Shown: piece after piece, positions 26,092 through 35,866 of the stretch
Layout: every line of letters starts with the position of its first letter
How positions within the stretch are numbered: the first letter of the stretch is position 1
Assembly (NCBI GenBank): GCA_035403225.1
Contig: DAONET010000007.1
Coordinates: 1 to 64,000 of the forward strand
DNA from: DAIRDK01 sp035403225
Lineage (GTDB): Bacteria > Bacteroidota > Bacteroidia > Bacteroidales > FEN-979
Reading direction: 5' to 3'
DNA length: 64,000 bases
The notes under the pieces: model-generated
Told to the model about the DNA's origin: nothing
Database searches by the model: none
The model's input: only the letters and a program-made list of their open reading frames with translations
Position numbers and translations under genes: made by a program

Positions 26092-27606
26092 ATGAACCTA
26101 TACCTGATTATTACCATCCTCTTCATGCTATTGACAATTGCCGGTATGTGGGGCGTTTTTGTGAAAGCGGGAGAACCGGGATGGAAGATCCTCATTCCGT
26201 TTTACAATCTTTATGTCTGGTTGCAGATCATCCGCAAGCCCCTCTGGTGGTATATCTTTCTGCTGGTGCCGTTCATCAATGTTTTCGTGATACTCCTGAT
26301 GATCGTCGAGGTACTGAAATGTTTTCGAAAGACCAGTCTGCTGGCTCAGGCGTTGGGGGTGCTCTTCCCCTTCTTCTATCTCCCTTGGCTGGGATTTGGC
26401 CCGAAGGAAAAGTACACGGATCCGAAAGATATCCCCGCGATCCGCAAATCGGCAGGCCGCGAATGGTTAGAAGCCATTATTTTTGCTGTCATCGCAGCCA
26501 GCATCATCCGCGTGTTCCTCATCGAAGCGTACACCATTCCTACCTCTTCCATGGAAAAAAGCCTGCTGGTGGGTGATTACCTGTTCGTAAGCAAGATCAG
26601 TTACGGCCCGCGTGTCCCCATGACTCCGATTTCCTTCCCGTTTGTCCATCATACCATGCCGCTGTCATCCACTACCAAGTCATACGTGGAATGGATAAAG
26701 TTGCCCTATTACCGGTTCCCCGGATTCCAGCAGATTAAAAACATGGATGTGGTAGTGTTCAACTACCCCGACGGAGATACCCTTTCCGATAAATTACAGA
26801 GTTCGGTCAGCTATTATCAGTTGGTACGTCAATATGGTCGCGATGCCGTCTGGAACAACAAACAGTACTTCGGAAACATCATCGCCCGTCCGCCTGACAA
26901 ACGTGAAAATTTCATCAAACGGTGCATCGGAATCCCCGGTGATACCATCCTGATCGCAGGACGGACCGTGTACATCAATGGCAAAGAAGAACAGAACCCC
27001 GGGATCCGCCAATACAAATATTTTGTTCAGACCGATGGTACGCAGATCAACGCGAAGAACCTGGACCGGCTTGATATAACGGAGGATATTCTTACCGACA
27101 ACCAGGGAAATTACGAGCTGACCCTGACCAACGATGCTGCCGTCAAGCTGAAATCGTTCACAAACGTCCGGAAGATAGAACCCATCATCCAGGAACCCGG
27201 GCAATGGGATCAGAATATGTTCCCGTTCGACTCCAATTACCGTTGGAACGTGGATAATTTCGGTCCACTGGTGATCCCGAAAGCAGGCGTGACGGTAAAA
27301 CTCACCCTCTCCAACCTGCCGCTGTACAAACGTATTATTGATGTCTTCGAAGGAAACGACCTCAAGGTTCAAAACGGAAAGATTTTCATTAACGGGAAAC
27401 AGGCTTCTTCGTATACCTTCAAAATGAATTACTACTTCATGATGGGAGATAACCGGCACAACTCAGCCGATTCACGTTACTGGGGTTTTGTCCCGGAAGA
27501 TCATGTGGTGGGAAAGGCTGTTTTTGTCTGGTTCTCCATGGATCACAACAAGCCCTTGTTCGACGGGAAAATCAGGTTTAAAAAGCTTTTCCGAATAGTA
27601 AAATAA
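26092..27606 (+). CDS. lepB: Signal peptidase I
   Basis: A 504-residue S26 peptidase that removes signal peptides at the outer face of the inner membrane. Hydrophobic segments at about 2-24, 50-74 and 84-100 form an N-terminal region of about 120 residues beyond the E. coli type, then a further membrane segment (127-145). Catalytic Ser is S153 in IPTSSMEKSL and catalytic Lys is near 274 in KRCIGIPGD; box E is MMGDNRHNSADSRYWG. A long insertion between the Lys box and box E is usual in Bacteroidota enzymes. Confidence 0.94.
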   Translation: MNLYLIITILFMLLTIAGMWGVFVKAGEPGWKILIPFYNLYVWLQIIRKPLWWYIFLLVPFINVFVILLMIVEVLKCFRKTSLLAQALGVLFPFFYLPWLGFGPKEKYTDPKDIPAIRKSAGREWLEAIIFAVIAASIIRVFLIEAYTIPTSSMEKSLLVGDYLFVSKISYGPRVPMTPISFPFVHHTMPLSSTTKSYVEWIKLPYYRFPGFQQIKNMDVVVFNYPDGDTLSDKLQSSVSYYQLVRQYGRDAVWNNKQYFGNIIARPPDKRENFIKRCIGIPGDTILIAGRTVYINGKEEQNPGIRQYKYFVQTDGTQINAKNLDRLDITEDILTDNQGNYELTLTNDAAVKLKSFTNVRKIEPIIQEPGQWDQNMFPFDSNYRWNVDNFGPLVIPKAGVTVKLTLSNLPLYKRIIDVFEGNDLKVQNGKIFINGKQASSYTFKMNYYFMMGDNRHNSADSRYWGFVPEDHVVGKAVFVWFSMDHNKPLFDGKIRFKKLFRIVK

Positions 27607-27607
27607 T

Positions 27608-27615
27608 TACATTTG
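27608..27615 (+). promoter_or_regulatory. -7 box (TACATTTG)
   Basis: Exact TAnnTTTG match 31 bp before the next ATG (27647), directly after the lepB stop codon. Confidence 0.6.
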
Positions 27616-27646
27616 CAGGTAACTAACACCTAAACCGTCTAATCGC

Positions 27647-28336
27647 ATGAACAAGAACACCTTCCATTTATCTCTGGTTTCCTTCCTTTGCTTTGTTTTT
27701 TTCTGCACGGCAACATCATCTGCACAGCGTGCTTTCGAAGGCATGATCACCTATAAGATTACCTATCCTGACAACAAATTCACCGAAAGTCAAATGGCCA
27801 TGTTCCCGAAGATCCTGACGGTATCCGTCAAGGGAGAAAAATCCCGCACGGATATCCAGACAGGCATGGGCAACACCATCGAAATCTCTGATTATACCTC
27901 GAAAACAAAAACGACCCTGCTTGACATGATGGGCCAGAAATATGCCATCCGGAGCAGCTGGGCTGAGATACAGAAAGAGATGGCTGCTGAGCCCAAGGGA
28001 CAGGTGCGGGTGACCGGTGAGACAAAAATGATCGCCGGGTACCGTTGTAAAAAGGCTATTGTCACTGCAACTGATAACGGTACAAAGCTGACTTATGAAG
28101 TCTATTACAGCAGTGAACTGGGACCCAAATCATCGAACTTTGATAAACCCATGTACACAGATATTGACGGAGTGCTTCTTGAATTCTCGATGAAAACACC
28201 GCAATTCACCATGAAATTCACGGCCACTTCGGTAGAAAAAAAATCCATTTCACCCAAAGAATTTGAGATCCCTTCCGGTTATACGATTACCACCAGGGAT
28301 GAATTAAAAAGCAAATTCGGAGGAATGGCTCAATAA
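27647..28336 (+). CDS. Exported DUF4412-like protein
   Basis: A 229-residue protein with a signal peptide (to about residue 27, SSAQR). The mature part has a beta-rich LolA/LolB-like pattern: FEGMITYKITYPD near the start, GETKMIAGYRCKKAIVT in the middle and a Glu/Pro-rich end. This is the pattern of DUF4412/GLPGLI-type Bacteroidota envelope proteins; the function is unknown. It precedes ftsK by 3 bp and lolA lies after ftsK, so envelope genes cluster here. Confidence 0.6.
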   Translation: MNKNTFHLSLVSFLCFVFFCTATSSAQRAFEGMITYKITYPDNKFTESQMAMFPKILTVSVKGEKSRTDIQTGMGNTIEISDYTSKTKTTLLDMMGQKYAIRSSWAEIQKEMAAEPKGQVRVTGETKMIAGYRCKKAIVTATDNGTKLTYEVYYSSELGPKSSNFDKPMYTDIDGVLLEFSMKTPQFTMKFTATSVEKKSISPKEFEIPSGYTITTRDELKSKFGGMAQ

Positions 28337-28339
28337 TTT

Positions 28340-30868
28340 ATGGCAAGACTCTCGAATCCAGTAAAGGCAAATACTTTTAAAGGGGATAAACAGGAAGAGG
28401 AGCCCATTATTCCTCCTCCCGTAGATGATGCTGTCCCCGGGAAAGAGAAGAAAAAGGGGAAAGAGAAAAAAGAAAAGGCTCACCCCAAAGAACGTGTACC
28501 CCGGGAACGGACTCCTGAAGAAAAAGAAAAATCCGTCAGGCGATACCGGGTAGTAGGGTTGCTTTGCCTTCTGTTGAGTGCCTTCATGCTGTTTTCCTTT
28601 ACCTCCTATCTCCAGACCTGGAAGTCGGATTATAACTTCACCGATACCATCTTACGGCATTTCAAGATGGATCTCTTTCTGGATCAGAATATCCAGGTGG
28701 AAAACGTGATGGGCAAGATTGGCGCACTTGTCTCTTACCTGTTTATCTCCAAATGGTTCGGTGTATCAAGTCTTTTGTTTATTCTGATCTTAGCAGTCCT
28801 CGGCATCCGTCTTTTCCTCCATTATACGCGGATTCCCGTTTGGAAGACCATCGAATATTGTTTTTTCTGCATCCTCTGGTTCCCGGTTTTACTGGGGATG
28901 GTCTTTCCTCAGCAAGATCTTTTGTACGGTGTTTACGGATATCAGATGAATGTCTGGGGGATGGAATACCTTGGTTACACGGGGTTGGTACTCGTCCTCC
29001 TTTTCACCGGCCTTTCACTCCTCATTCTCGGGTTCAATGTTCCGTTCCGGTGGTTCCGGGAGCGGAAACCTATCGAAATCCCTATTGATGCTGCTCCCGA
29101 TGAGCCGGTTGCAGAAGCGCCCGTTGTTCCTGTTGATGACAATCCTTCGGAAGAGATCCCGGAGACGTTGGCCAATACTCTCAGAGATGACACGATGCCG
29201 GACGAAGATCCCGATCTCTCCCAAGAGTTGACGATCCATGAAACGCCGGCGCCCACCCCCGATTCCGTTCATCCCGAGATCGAGCTTCAGATTGAAGAAC
29301 CTCCTGTTGAGACCGATTTTACAGACATCCCTTCCACGCCTGATCATCAGACGATCGACACGCTATATGACCCGACGCTGGAACTTTCCGGATACAAATT
29401 TCCTCCCTTATCCCTGCTGAACGATTACACCAGCGATTCCACCAATGTCAGGAAAGAGGAACTGGAAGCCAACAAAGACAAGATCGTCGAAACGCTGAAG
29501 AACTACGATATCAAAATCCAGCGGATCAAAGCGACCATCGGTCCTGCCGTCACCCTTTACGAAATTGTTCCGGAAGCCGGCGTCCGCATCTCCCGGATCA
29601 AAAACCTTGAAGATGATATCGCTCTCAGCCTGGCAGCGCTGGGTATCCGCATCATCGCTCCCATCCCCGGCAAAGGGACCATCGGGATTGAGGTACCTAA
29701 CCAAAATCCGGAGATCGTTTCCATCAAGTCGTTACTGGCATCAGACAAATTCAAAAACAGCTCTTTTGAACTGCCGTTTGTCCTTGGCAAAACCATCGCC
29801 AACGAAACGTTCATCGCCGACCTGGCGAAGATGCCCCACCTGTTGATGGCCGGTGCTACCGGACAGGGAAAATCGGTCGGACTCAACACCATCATCACCT
29901 CACTGCTGTACAAAAAGCATCCGTCAACGGTGAAGTTTGTCCTGATCGATCCCAAAAAAGTAGAGCTGACGCTTTATTCCAAGATCGAGCGGCACTACCT
30001 GGCCAAACTACCCGACTCGGAAGAAGCGATCATCACCGACACCAAAAAAGTCATCCGTACGCTCAACTCTCTGAATCTCGAGATGGACAGCCGGTATGAC
30101 TTGCTGCGCGACGCTCAGGTGAGGAATATCAAGGAATACAACGAAAAATTCATCCGAAGGAAACTGAATCCCAATGATAATCACCGGTTCCTGCCGTATA
30201 TTGTCCTGGTGATCGATGAGTTTGCCGACCTGATCATGACCGCAGGACGGGAGATCGAGACCCCGTTGACCCGCCTGGCCCAGCTGGCGCGTGCCACCGG
30301 TATCCATCTCATCATCGCCACGCAACGGCCTTCGGTGAACATCATCACCGGCACGATCAAAGCCAACTTCCCCGCACGTATTGCTTTCCGTGTCATCTCG
30401 AAGATCGATTCGCGTACCATCCTCGACTCCAGCGGAGCTGATCAACTGATCGGCCGGGGCGACATGTTGCTCTCAACAGGGAGTGACCTGATCCGTTTGC
30501 AATGCGCTTTCATCGACACACCTGAAATAGATAAGCTTACAGAGTATATCGGTTCACAGCGTGGCTTCCCCGATGCATTCCCGCTTCCCGAATATTATGA
30601 TGAAGAAAACGGGTCGTCGAAAGAATTTGATCCCAACCAACGTGATGAATTTTTCTCGGAAGCAGCCCGCATGGTAGTACAACATCAGCATGGCTCGACT
30701 TCACTCCTGCAACGGAAGCTGAAGCTGGGGTATAACCGTGCCGGACGTATCATTGATCAACTCGAAGCGGCCGGGATTGTAGGACCTTTCGAAGGAAGTA
30801 AAGCCAGGGAAGTAAGGTTTAAGGACCTCGGCGCCCTGGAAGAGTATCTGAATAATCTGGAATTATAA
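28340..30868 (+). CDS. ftsK: DNA translocase FtsK
   Basis: An 842-residue protein with a charged Lys/Glu-rich N-terminus, four membrane segments (about 70-235), a variable Pro/Glu/Asp-rich linker (about 245-345) and the FtsK motor. Walker A is GATGQGKS (about 505-512), Walker B VLVIDEFADLI (about 625-635). The gamma winged helix, which reads polar KOPS-like sequences, is at the end (TSLLQRKLKLGYNRAGRIID). It pumps chromosome ends through the septum. Confidence 0.95.
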   Translation: MARLSNPVKANTFKGDKQEEEPIIPPPVDDAVPGKEKKKGKEKKEKAHPKERVPRERTPEEKEKSVRRYRVVGLLCLLLSAFMLFSFTSYLQTWKSDYNFTDTILRHFKMDLFLDQNIQVENVMGKIGALVSYLFISKWFGVSSLLFILILAVLGIRLFLHYTRIPVWKTIEYCFFCILWFPVLLGMVFPQQDLLYGVYGYQMNVWGMEYLGYTGLVLVLLFTGLSLLILGFNVPFRWFRERKPIEIPIDAAPDEPVAEAPVVPVDDNPSEEIPETLANTLRDDTMPDEDPDLSQELTIHETPAPTPDSVHPEIELQIEEPPVETDFTDIPSTPDHQTIDTLYDPTLELSGYKFPPLSLLNDYTSDSTNVRKEELEANKDKIVETLKNYDIKIQRIKATIGPAVTLYEIVPEAGVRISRIKNLEDDIALSLAALGIRIIAPIPGKGTIGIEVPNQNPEIVSIKSLLASDKFKNSSFELPFVLGKTIANETFIADLAKMPHLLMAGATGQGKSVGLNTIITSLLYKKHPSTVKFVLIDPKKVELTLYSKIERHYLAKLPDSEEAIITDTKKVIRTLNSLNLEMDSRYDLLRDAQVRNIKEYNEKFIRRKLNPNDNHRFLPYIVLVIDEFADLIMTAGREIETPLTRLAQLARATGIHLIIATQRPSVNIITGTIKANFPARIAFRVISKIDSRTILDSSGADQLIGRGDMLLSTGSDLIRLQCAFIDTPEIDKLTEYIGSQRGFPDAFPLPEYYDEENGSSKEFDPNQRDEFFSEAARMVVQHQHGSTSLLQRKLKLGYNRAGRIIDQLEAAGIVGPFEGSKAREVRFKDLGALEEYLNNLEL

Positions 30869-30891
30869 TTTGTGTGATAAATATTGTTGAA

Positions 30892-31533
30892 ATGAAAAAA
30901 GTTGGATTATTTATTGGAATGGTGCTCCTGGTTACCGCCGGGTTTGCACAGGTAAAAGATCAAAAAGCGTTGACCCTTCTGAATGAAGTAAGCGCAAAAG
31001 CCAAGTCATCAAAGACGATCAAGGCTGATTTTTCGTACACCATGGAAAATAAACAAGCTAAGATCAACGAAACAAAAAAGGGAACGCTGCTCGTTTCAGG
31101 CGATAAATATAAGTTGACTGCTGCCGGACAAACCGTGATCTGCAACGGAAAAACTGTGTGGACGTACCTGAAAGAATCGAATGAAGTACAGGTGAACAAC
31201 CTGGAAGATAAGGACGAAGCGCTTACTCCTTCGAAGCTTCTCACCTCCTACAGTAAAAATTATAAAGCCACTATCATCAAAGACAAAGCAAACACCAATC
31301 CCAATGCTGTCTCCATGGAGTTGATTCCCAATGTGCAAAAGAACTTCACGAAAGCGATCCTGACTGTCGATAATATTAAGAAGCAGGTGTTGAGCTTCAA
31401 ACTTTTCGATAAAAGCGGCAACATTTTTACGTATAAAGTCACCAATTACCTGGTGAATGTTCCTTCCGTTCCGTCTGATTTTACCTTTGATGCGTCAAAA
31501 TATCCAGGCGTAGACGTGATCGATATGCGTTAG
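30892..31533 (+). CDS. lolA: Outer-membrane lipoprotein carrier LolA
   Basis: A 213-residue periplasmic protein with signal peptide (to about 19) and a LolA fold: LLNEVSAKAKSSKTIKADFSY at the start, then GTLLVSGDKYKLTAAGQTVICNGKTVWTY split over paired strands, TPSKLLTSY and the C-terminal FTFDASKYPGVDVIDMR. It shuttles lipoproteins to the outer membrane. The ATG at 30892 is used; the GTG at 30874 adds six residues before the signal peptide. It lies 23 bp after ftsK. Confidence 0.87.
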   Translation: MKKVGLFIGMVLLVTAGFAQVKDQKALTLLNEVSAKAKSSKTIKADFSYTMENKQAKINETKKGTLLVSGDKYKLTAAGQTVICNGKTVWTYLKESNEVQVNNLEDKDEALTPSKLLTSYSKNYKATIIKDKANTNPNAVSMELIPNVQKNFTKAILTVDNIKKQVLSFKLFDKSGNIFTYKVTNYLVNVPSVPSDFTFDASKYPGVDVIDMR

Positions 31534-31536
31534 ATC

Positions 31537-32376
31537 ATGGTTGCCCGCAAGGTCACCGATATTGCTATCCTGAAAGAGATCGCGAAGGAAATCCGGAAAT
31601 CAGTCATCCTCAGTCTTTCCGAAGCAGGCTCCGGGCATCTGGGTGGATCTCTTGATCTGGCAGACATCTTCTCCTGCTTATATTTCAACCTGATACGCCA
31701 TGATCCTTCGGTTCCCCTCTGGGCTGAACGCGACCGGGTGATCCTCTCCATCGGTCATGTAGCGCCTGTGTTATATGCTACGTTGGCCGAGGCCGGTTAC
31801 TTTCCTAAAGAAGAGTTGTTAACCCTCCGTAAGTCAGGGAGCCGTTTGCAGGGCCATCCCGGGCGGGATCACGGGTTACCCGGTCTTGAGTTGTCTGCCG
31901 GATCCTTGGGGCAGGGATTATCAGTAGCCACAGGTCGTGCGCTGGCCGGCAAAATGGATCATGCTTCCTGGCGGGTCTGGTGCATCCTCGGCGACGGGGA
32001 GCTTCAGGAAGGATCGGTATGGGAAGCGGCCATGTCGGCAGCTCATCACCGGCTGGATCATCTCACCGCAATCGTGGATCGCAACGGCGTCCAGATTGAT
32101 GGTTCTACCGAACAGGTGATGGCGCTTGAGCCATTAAAGGACAAGTGGGAAGCGTTCGGATGGAAGGTCATCGAATGCGACGGCAACGACCCTGCTCAGT
32201 TCCTGGCAGCAGCAGTCAAGGCCACTGAAACCCGGAACCAGCCTTCTGTCATCCTCGCTAAGACCATCATGGGAAAAGGAGTAGGCACCATCGAAGGTGA
32301 CTATCACTGGCATGGGAAGGTACCGTCAAAAGAAGAAGCAGCCCTTTTCATCCGTCAACTGGAGGAACAGTCATGA
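31537..32376 (+). CDS. Transketolase, N-terminal subunit
   Basis: A 279-residue TPP-binding half of a split transketolase, which transfers two-carbon units in the pentose phosphate pathway. It holds GSGHLGGSLDLADI at about 29-42, the TPP/Mg motif ILGDGELQEGSVWEAAM and ends in GTIEGDYHWHGKVPS. The partner half begins inside its last codons. It starts 3 bp after lolA. Confidence 0.93.
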   Translation: MVARKVTDIAILKEIAKEIRKSVILSLSEAGSGHLGGSLDLADIFSCLYFNLIRHDPSVPLWAERDRVILSIGHVAPVLYATLAEAGYFPKEELLTLRKSGSRLQGHPGRDHGLPGLELSAGSLGQGLSVATGRALAGKMDHASWRVWCILGDGELQEGSVWEAAMSAAHHRLDHLTAIVDRNGVQIDGSTEQVMALEPLKDKWEAFGWKVIECDGNDPAQFLAAAVKATETRNQPSVILAKTIMGKGVGTIEGDYHWHGKVPSKEEAALFIRQLEEQS

Positions 32377-33320
32377 ACGGTTTTACCAACAGGGGTAATA
32401 AGCCAACCAAAAGCGGTTTTGGGGAAGGCCTTAAACAGGCAGGAGAGCTCAACCCTACCGTAGTAGCCATCGGAGCCGATATCACTGCTTCCGTGGGCGT
32501 AAATATTTTCGCAGAACGTTTTCCCGAACGTTTCTTTTCCATGGGCATTGCAGAACAGAATGGCGTCGCGGTAGCAGCCGGTCTTGCCCTGGAAGGAAAA
32601 ACACCCGTTTTCTGTACGTACGGAGTCTTCTCTGCCTTCCGGGCTGCAGATCAGATCAGGGTTTCCGTTTGCTATAACAACCTTCATGTGATCATCGGAG
32701 GAGCACATGCCGGCGTTTCCGTCGGCCCTGACGGTGCCACTCACCAGGCATTGGAGGATCTGGCTGTCATGCGGGCTCTTCCCAATATGACCGTCCTCTC
32801 TCCTTGTGATTATACCCAGGCCCGGTTGGCGACCATCGCTGCCTGCAACCAACTCACCGGACCTGTGTACATCCGCTTCGGACGGGAAGCCATGCCCGAT
32901 TTCACTACCGAAGAGATGGGATTCGTACCGGGTAAAGCACAACTGCTGCACCCCGGAAATGACTTGTCCATCCTTGCCACCGGACATTTGACCTGGGAAG
33001 CCCTGGAAGCTGCCCGGATGCTCGAAGAGCAAGGAATTCACGCCCGCGTTATCAATATCCACACTATCAAACCACTGGATGAAGAGATGATCATCCGGGC
33101 TGCCCGTGAGACATCGTTCATTATCACAGCAGAAGAGCATCAGGTGGCCGGCGGACTGGGCAGCGCAGTAGCGGAAGTAGTGGTAAAAAACCATCCGGTG
33201 CCCATGCATTTCATCGGGATGCACGACCGTTTCGGCGAATCAGGCAAACCGGCAGAGCTGATGGAGAAGTTTGGCATGACAGCCCGTTCCATCTTTGAGA
33301 CAGCCAGAAAGTGTCTATAA
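32373..33320 (+). CDS. Transketolase, C-terminal subunit
   Basis: A 315-residue pyrimidine-binding plus C-terminal half of the split transketolase. The catalytic Glu lies in FFSMGIAEQNGVAVAAGLA, then GAHAGVSVGPDGATHQALED and the C-terminal domain with RVINIHTIKPLDEEMI. It overlaps the first subunit by 4 bp (ATGA), as expected for a stoichiometric pair. Confidence 0.93.
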   Translation: MNGFTNRGNKPTKSGFGEGLKQAGELNPTVVAIGADITASVGVNIFAERFPERFFSMGIAEQNGVAVAAGLALEGKTPVFCTYGVFSAFRAADQIRVSVCYNNLHVIIGGAHAGVSVGPDGATHQALEDLAVMRALPNMTVLSPCDYTQARLATIAACNQLTGPVYIRFGREAMPDFTTEEMGFVPGKAQLLHPGNDLSILATGHLTWEALEAARMLEEQGIHARVINIHTIKPLDEEMIIRAARETSFIITAEEHQVAGGLGSAVAEVVVKNHPVPMHFIGMHDRFGESGKPAELMEKFGMTARSIFETARKCL

Positions 33321-33338
33321 ACCTTTAACATAAACATC

Positions 33339-34376
33339 ATGAAAAAAGCATTTTTTATCATCGTGTTGATCCTCGGCATGACGTCCGGGAGTTATTCCCA
33401 GGATTGTATCGCTGCCGCAAGGGCCAAAGGATTATGGGGATATATCAAGCAGACAGGGGAATGGCAGGTTGCACCCCGTTTTAAAGCAGTTCAGGATTTC
33501 TCGGAAGGGATGGCGGCCGCCCGTCTCTCCGAGACCTGGGGTTATATCGACCTGTCCGGCAATTATGTTATCCCGGCTGATTTCCAGCGGGCAGAAGAGT
33601 TTTGCGAAGGGCTGGCACAAGCCATCAGTGTCTCCAATGCCAAAGCGGGATGGGGATATATTGACCGTACGGGAAAATGGGTCATCGCCCAGCAGTTCGT
33701 CGCTTGTCAACCCTTCAGCGAAGGCCTGGCTGCTGCGCGGACCGGAAAGCTTTTCGGGTACATCAACCAGACCGGTGCCTGGGTGATTGCTGCGCAGTAT
33801 GAACACGCCGAACGCTTTTCAGAAGGACTGGCCAGGGTAAAGAAGGACGGTAAAATCGGGTTTATCGATAAAACAGGTAAAGAAATTATTCCTTGCATCT
33901 ACGATGGCGCAAAAGATTTCTCGGAAGGGCTGGCACGGGTGAAGAAAGGATCGATGTGGGGTTTCGTTGATCAGACCGGAACCGTCATTATCCCGATTAC
34001 GTATGATAACGCCGGCGCTTTTTCCGAAGGGATGGCCAGCCTGAATAAAGGGGATCTGTGGGGATATATGGATCGTACCGGGAAATGGGTAATACCCTTA
34101 TCGATCCCGACGCTGGGTTTGATTGCCGAACTGAGCAACGACCGGTATATCTCCGAAGGCATGGTGGCCATGAATAACAAGGACAAACAATGGGGATTTG
34201 CCGATGCTACCGGCAACCTCATCATCCCTTATAAGTTCATCAATATTGAACCTTTCTCCTGCGGTCTGGCTGCAGCAAAAAGCGGCGATTCATGGGGATT
34301 TATCAATAAAACGGGAGAATGGGCGGTCACTCCGCAGTTTGAAAACATCCGGAAGTTCTGCCCTTCGGGAAAATAA
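33339..34376 (+). CDS. WG-repeat protein, exported
   Basis: A 345-residue protein with a signal peptide (to about residue 20) followed by about ten WG (KWG) repeats of some 32-35 residues. Each has the form WGYID-TGKWVI-P-F--A--FSEGLA. Such repeats form beta-rich scaffolds in Bacteroidota surface and secreted proteins; no enzyme motif is present and the ligand is unknown. It is convergent with truA, stop to stop. Confidence 0.9.
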   Translation: MKKAFFIIVLILGMTSGSYSQDCIAAARAKGLWGYIKQTGEWQVAPRFKAVQDFSEGMAAARLSETWGYIDLSGNYVIPADFQRAEEFCEGLAQAISVSNAKAGWGYIDRTGKWVIAQQFVACQPFSEGLAAARTGKLFGYINQTGAWVIAAQYEHAERFSEGLARVKKDGKIGFIDKTGKEIIPCIYDGAKDFSEGLARVKKGSMWGFVDQTGTVIIPITYDNAGAFSEGMASLNKGDLWGYMDRTGKWVIPLSIPTLGLIAELSNDRYISEGMVAMNNKDKQWGFADATGNLIIPYKFINIEPFSCGLAAAKSGDSWGFINKTGEWAVTPQFENIRKFCPSGK

Positions 34377-35132
34377 TCATTCCCGGATGTTCTCCGGGTA
34401 TTCTATTTTTTCGAGAAAAAGTCCGCAGGCAGGGACAGAATCTCCCGCATTACAGCGGTTTTTGCTGTGGGTGATCTCCTTAAAGCCTTCCATATCCGTT
34501 TTTCCGGTACCCAGGTCTACCAGCGTGCCGACAACAGCTCTTACCATGTTGCGCAGGAAACGATCGGCGGTAATCGTGAATACCAGGCAGTGTCCCTCCT
34601 CTTTCCAAACCGCTTCGTGGACGAGGCAGATATTGGTTTTCGTATCAGAACCCACTTTCGAAAAAGAGGTAAAATCGCGAATGGTCTTTAACCACGATGC
34701 CGCCTCGTTCATCAGGGCGATATCGATTTTCCCGTATAAGTAAAAGGCTTTATTCACGAGGAAAGGATCCTTTTCACGAGTGATAAAATACTTATAGGTG
34801 CGGCTTTTCGCGCTGAAGCGGCTGTGAATCCCCGGTTTTACCGGGAAGATCTCGCGGATCGAGATGTCATCATCCAGATAACCGTTGAGTTTAAAAGCGA
34901 GCTTTCGGCACTGTTCGTGGCTCAGTTCTTTTTCGAGATCGAAATGAGCAAAATAGTTCCCGGCATGCACCCCGGCATCTGTACGGCCACACCCGGTCAG
35001 CTTCACCGGAGTCCGCAGAATAAGCGAGAAAGCATCGTTCAGCACCTGCTGGACGGTATGGGCATTATGCTGAATTTGCCATCCATGGTAATGTGTTCCG
35101 TCGTAAGAAAGGTCAACAAAATAGCGTTTCAC
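34377..35132 (-). CDS. truA: tRNA pseudouridine synthase A
   Basis: A 251-residue enzyme that modifies tRNA positions 38-40. The catalytic Asp lies in GCGRTDAGVHAG (about 47-58), with the family start YFVDLSYDGTHYHGWQIQ and the later SFSKVGSD region and FLRNMVRAVVGTL. It uses a GTG start that overlaps the hypB stop (GTGA), so it appears to be the last cistron of the hyp operon. Confidence 0.95.
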   Translation of the reverse strand: MKRYFVDLSYDGTHYHGWQIQHNAHTVQQVLNDAFSLILRTPVKLTGCGRTDAGVHAGNYFAHFDLEKELSHEQCRKLAFKLNGYLDDDISIREIFPVKPGIHSRFSAKSRTYKYFITREKDPFLVNKAFYLYGKIDIALMNEAASWLKTIRDFTSFSKVGSDTKTNICLVHEAVWKEEGHCLVFTITADRFLRNMVRAVVGTLVDLGTGKTDMEGFKEITHSKNRCNAGDSVPACGLFLEKIEYPENIRE

Positions 35133-35851
35133 GGTCTGTTATTGTGAGTTTTTCTAATCCAGTCAATCCACCCTCCCATTCCGGTTCCGTCTTTCAGAGA
35201 GAGATAAAGTACTTCCATTCCCGGTTTGATGTGTTTAAGATCATGCAAAGCCGCATCTATTGAGTAATCCACATACGGGAGCAAATCCATTTTATTGATC
35301 AGGCAAATATCCGAAGAATAAAACATAAATGGATACTTCGCCGGTTTATCGTCTCCTTCGGTGACACTCATGATCACCACCCGTTTGGTTTCCCCGAGGT
35401 CGAACATGGCCGGGCAAACCAGGTTACCGACATTTTCGATAAACAGGATGCTGTTTTCCGGAAGCACATGAGACGAGACCACCTCGTGTATCATCCGGGC
35501 GGTCAGGTGGCATCCGAGTCCCGTGTTGATCTGGAAAGCGGTAGCCCCGGCCTTCCTGATCCGGTCGGAATCACGGGTGGTCTGCTGGTCGCCTTCGATG
35601 ACCGTCACGGCTGAAAAAGGCAGCAACCCGCGGATGGAACGCTCGAGCAACAGCGTTTTTCCCGATCCCGGTGAACTGACCACGTTGAGGCAGGTAATAT
35701 GCCGTTCCCGGAAAAGCTGGCGATTTTTCTCAGCAAAGGCACGATCTTCCTGAAGAACAGATTGTTTCACTTCCACGAGGCGTCTGTTTTCTTCGGGAAA
35801 AAGATCCTCATGATCATGTTCTTTTTCTCCACAGCCACATGTTTCGCACAT
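35129..35851 (-). CDS. hypB: Hydrogenase nickel incorporation GTPase HypB
   Basis: A 240-residue GTPase that with HypA inserts nickel into the [NiFe] active site. The N-terminal high-affinity nickel site CETCGCG is present (C2, C5, C7) with a short His-rich segment (EHDHED). The P-loop is SSPGSGKT (59-66), the second metal site C114-H115 lies in TGLGCHLTA, and NKMDLLPYVD gives guanine specificity. It follows hypA by 15 bp. Confidence 0.97.
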   Translation of the reverse strand: MCETCGCGEKEHDHEDLFPEENRRLVEVKQSVLQEDRAFAEKNRQLFRERHITCLNVVSSPGSGKTLLLERSIRGLLPFSAVTVIEGDQQTTRDSDRIRKAGATAFQINTGLGCHLTARMIHEVVSSHVLPENSILFIENVGNLVCPAMFDLGETKRVVIMSVTEGDDKPAKYPFMFYSSDICLINKMDLLPYVDYSIDAALHDLKHIKPGMEVLYLSLKDGTGMGGWIDWIRKTHNNRP

Positions 35852-35866
35852 AATTCCTGTTTTTGG

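Noticed and set aside
34366..34388. A short hairpin between the WG-repeat gene and truA
   Set aside because: Only 5-6 bp of stem and no T run on either strand; too weak to call a terminator.
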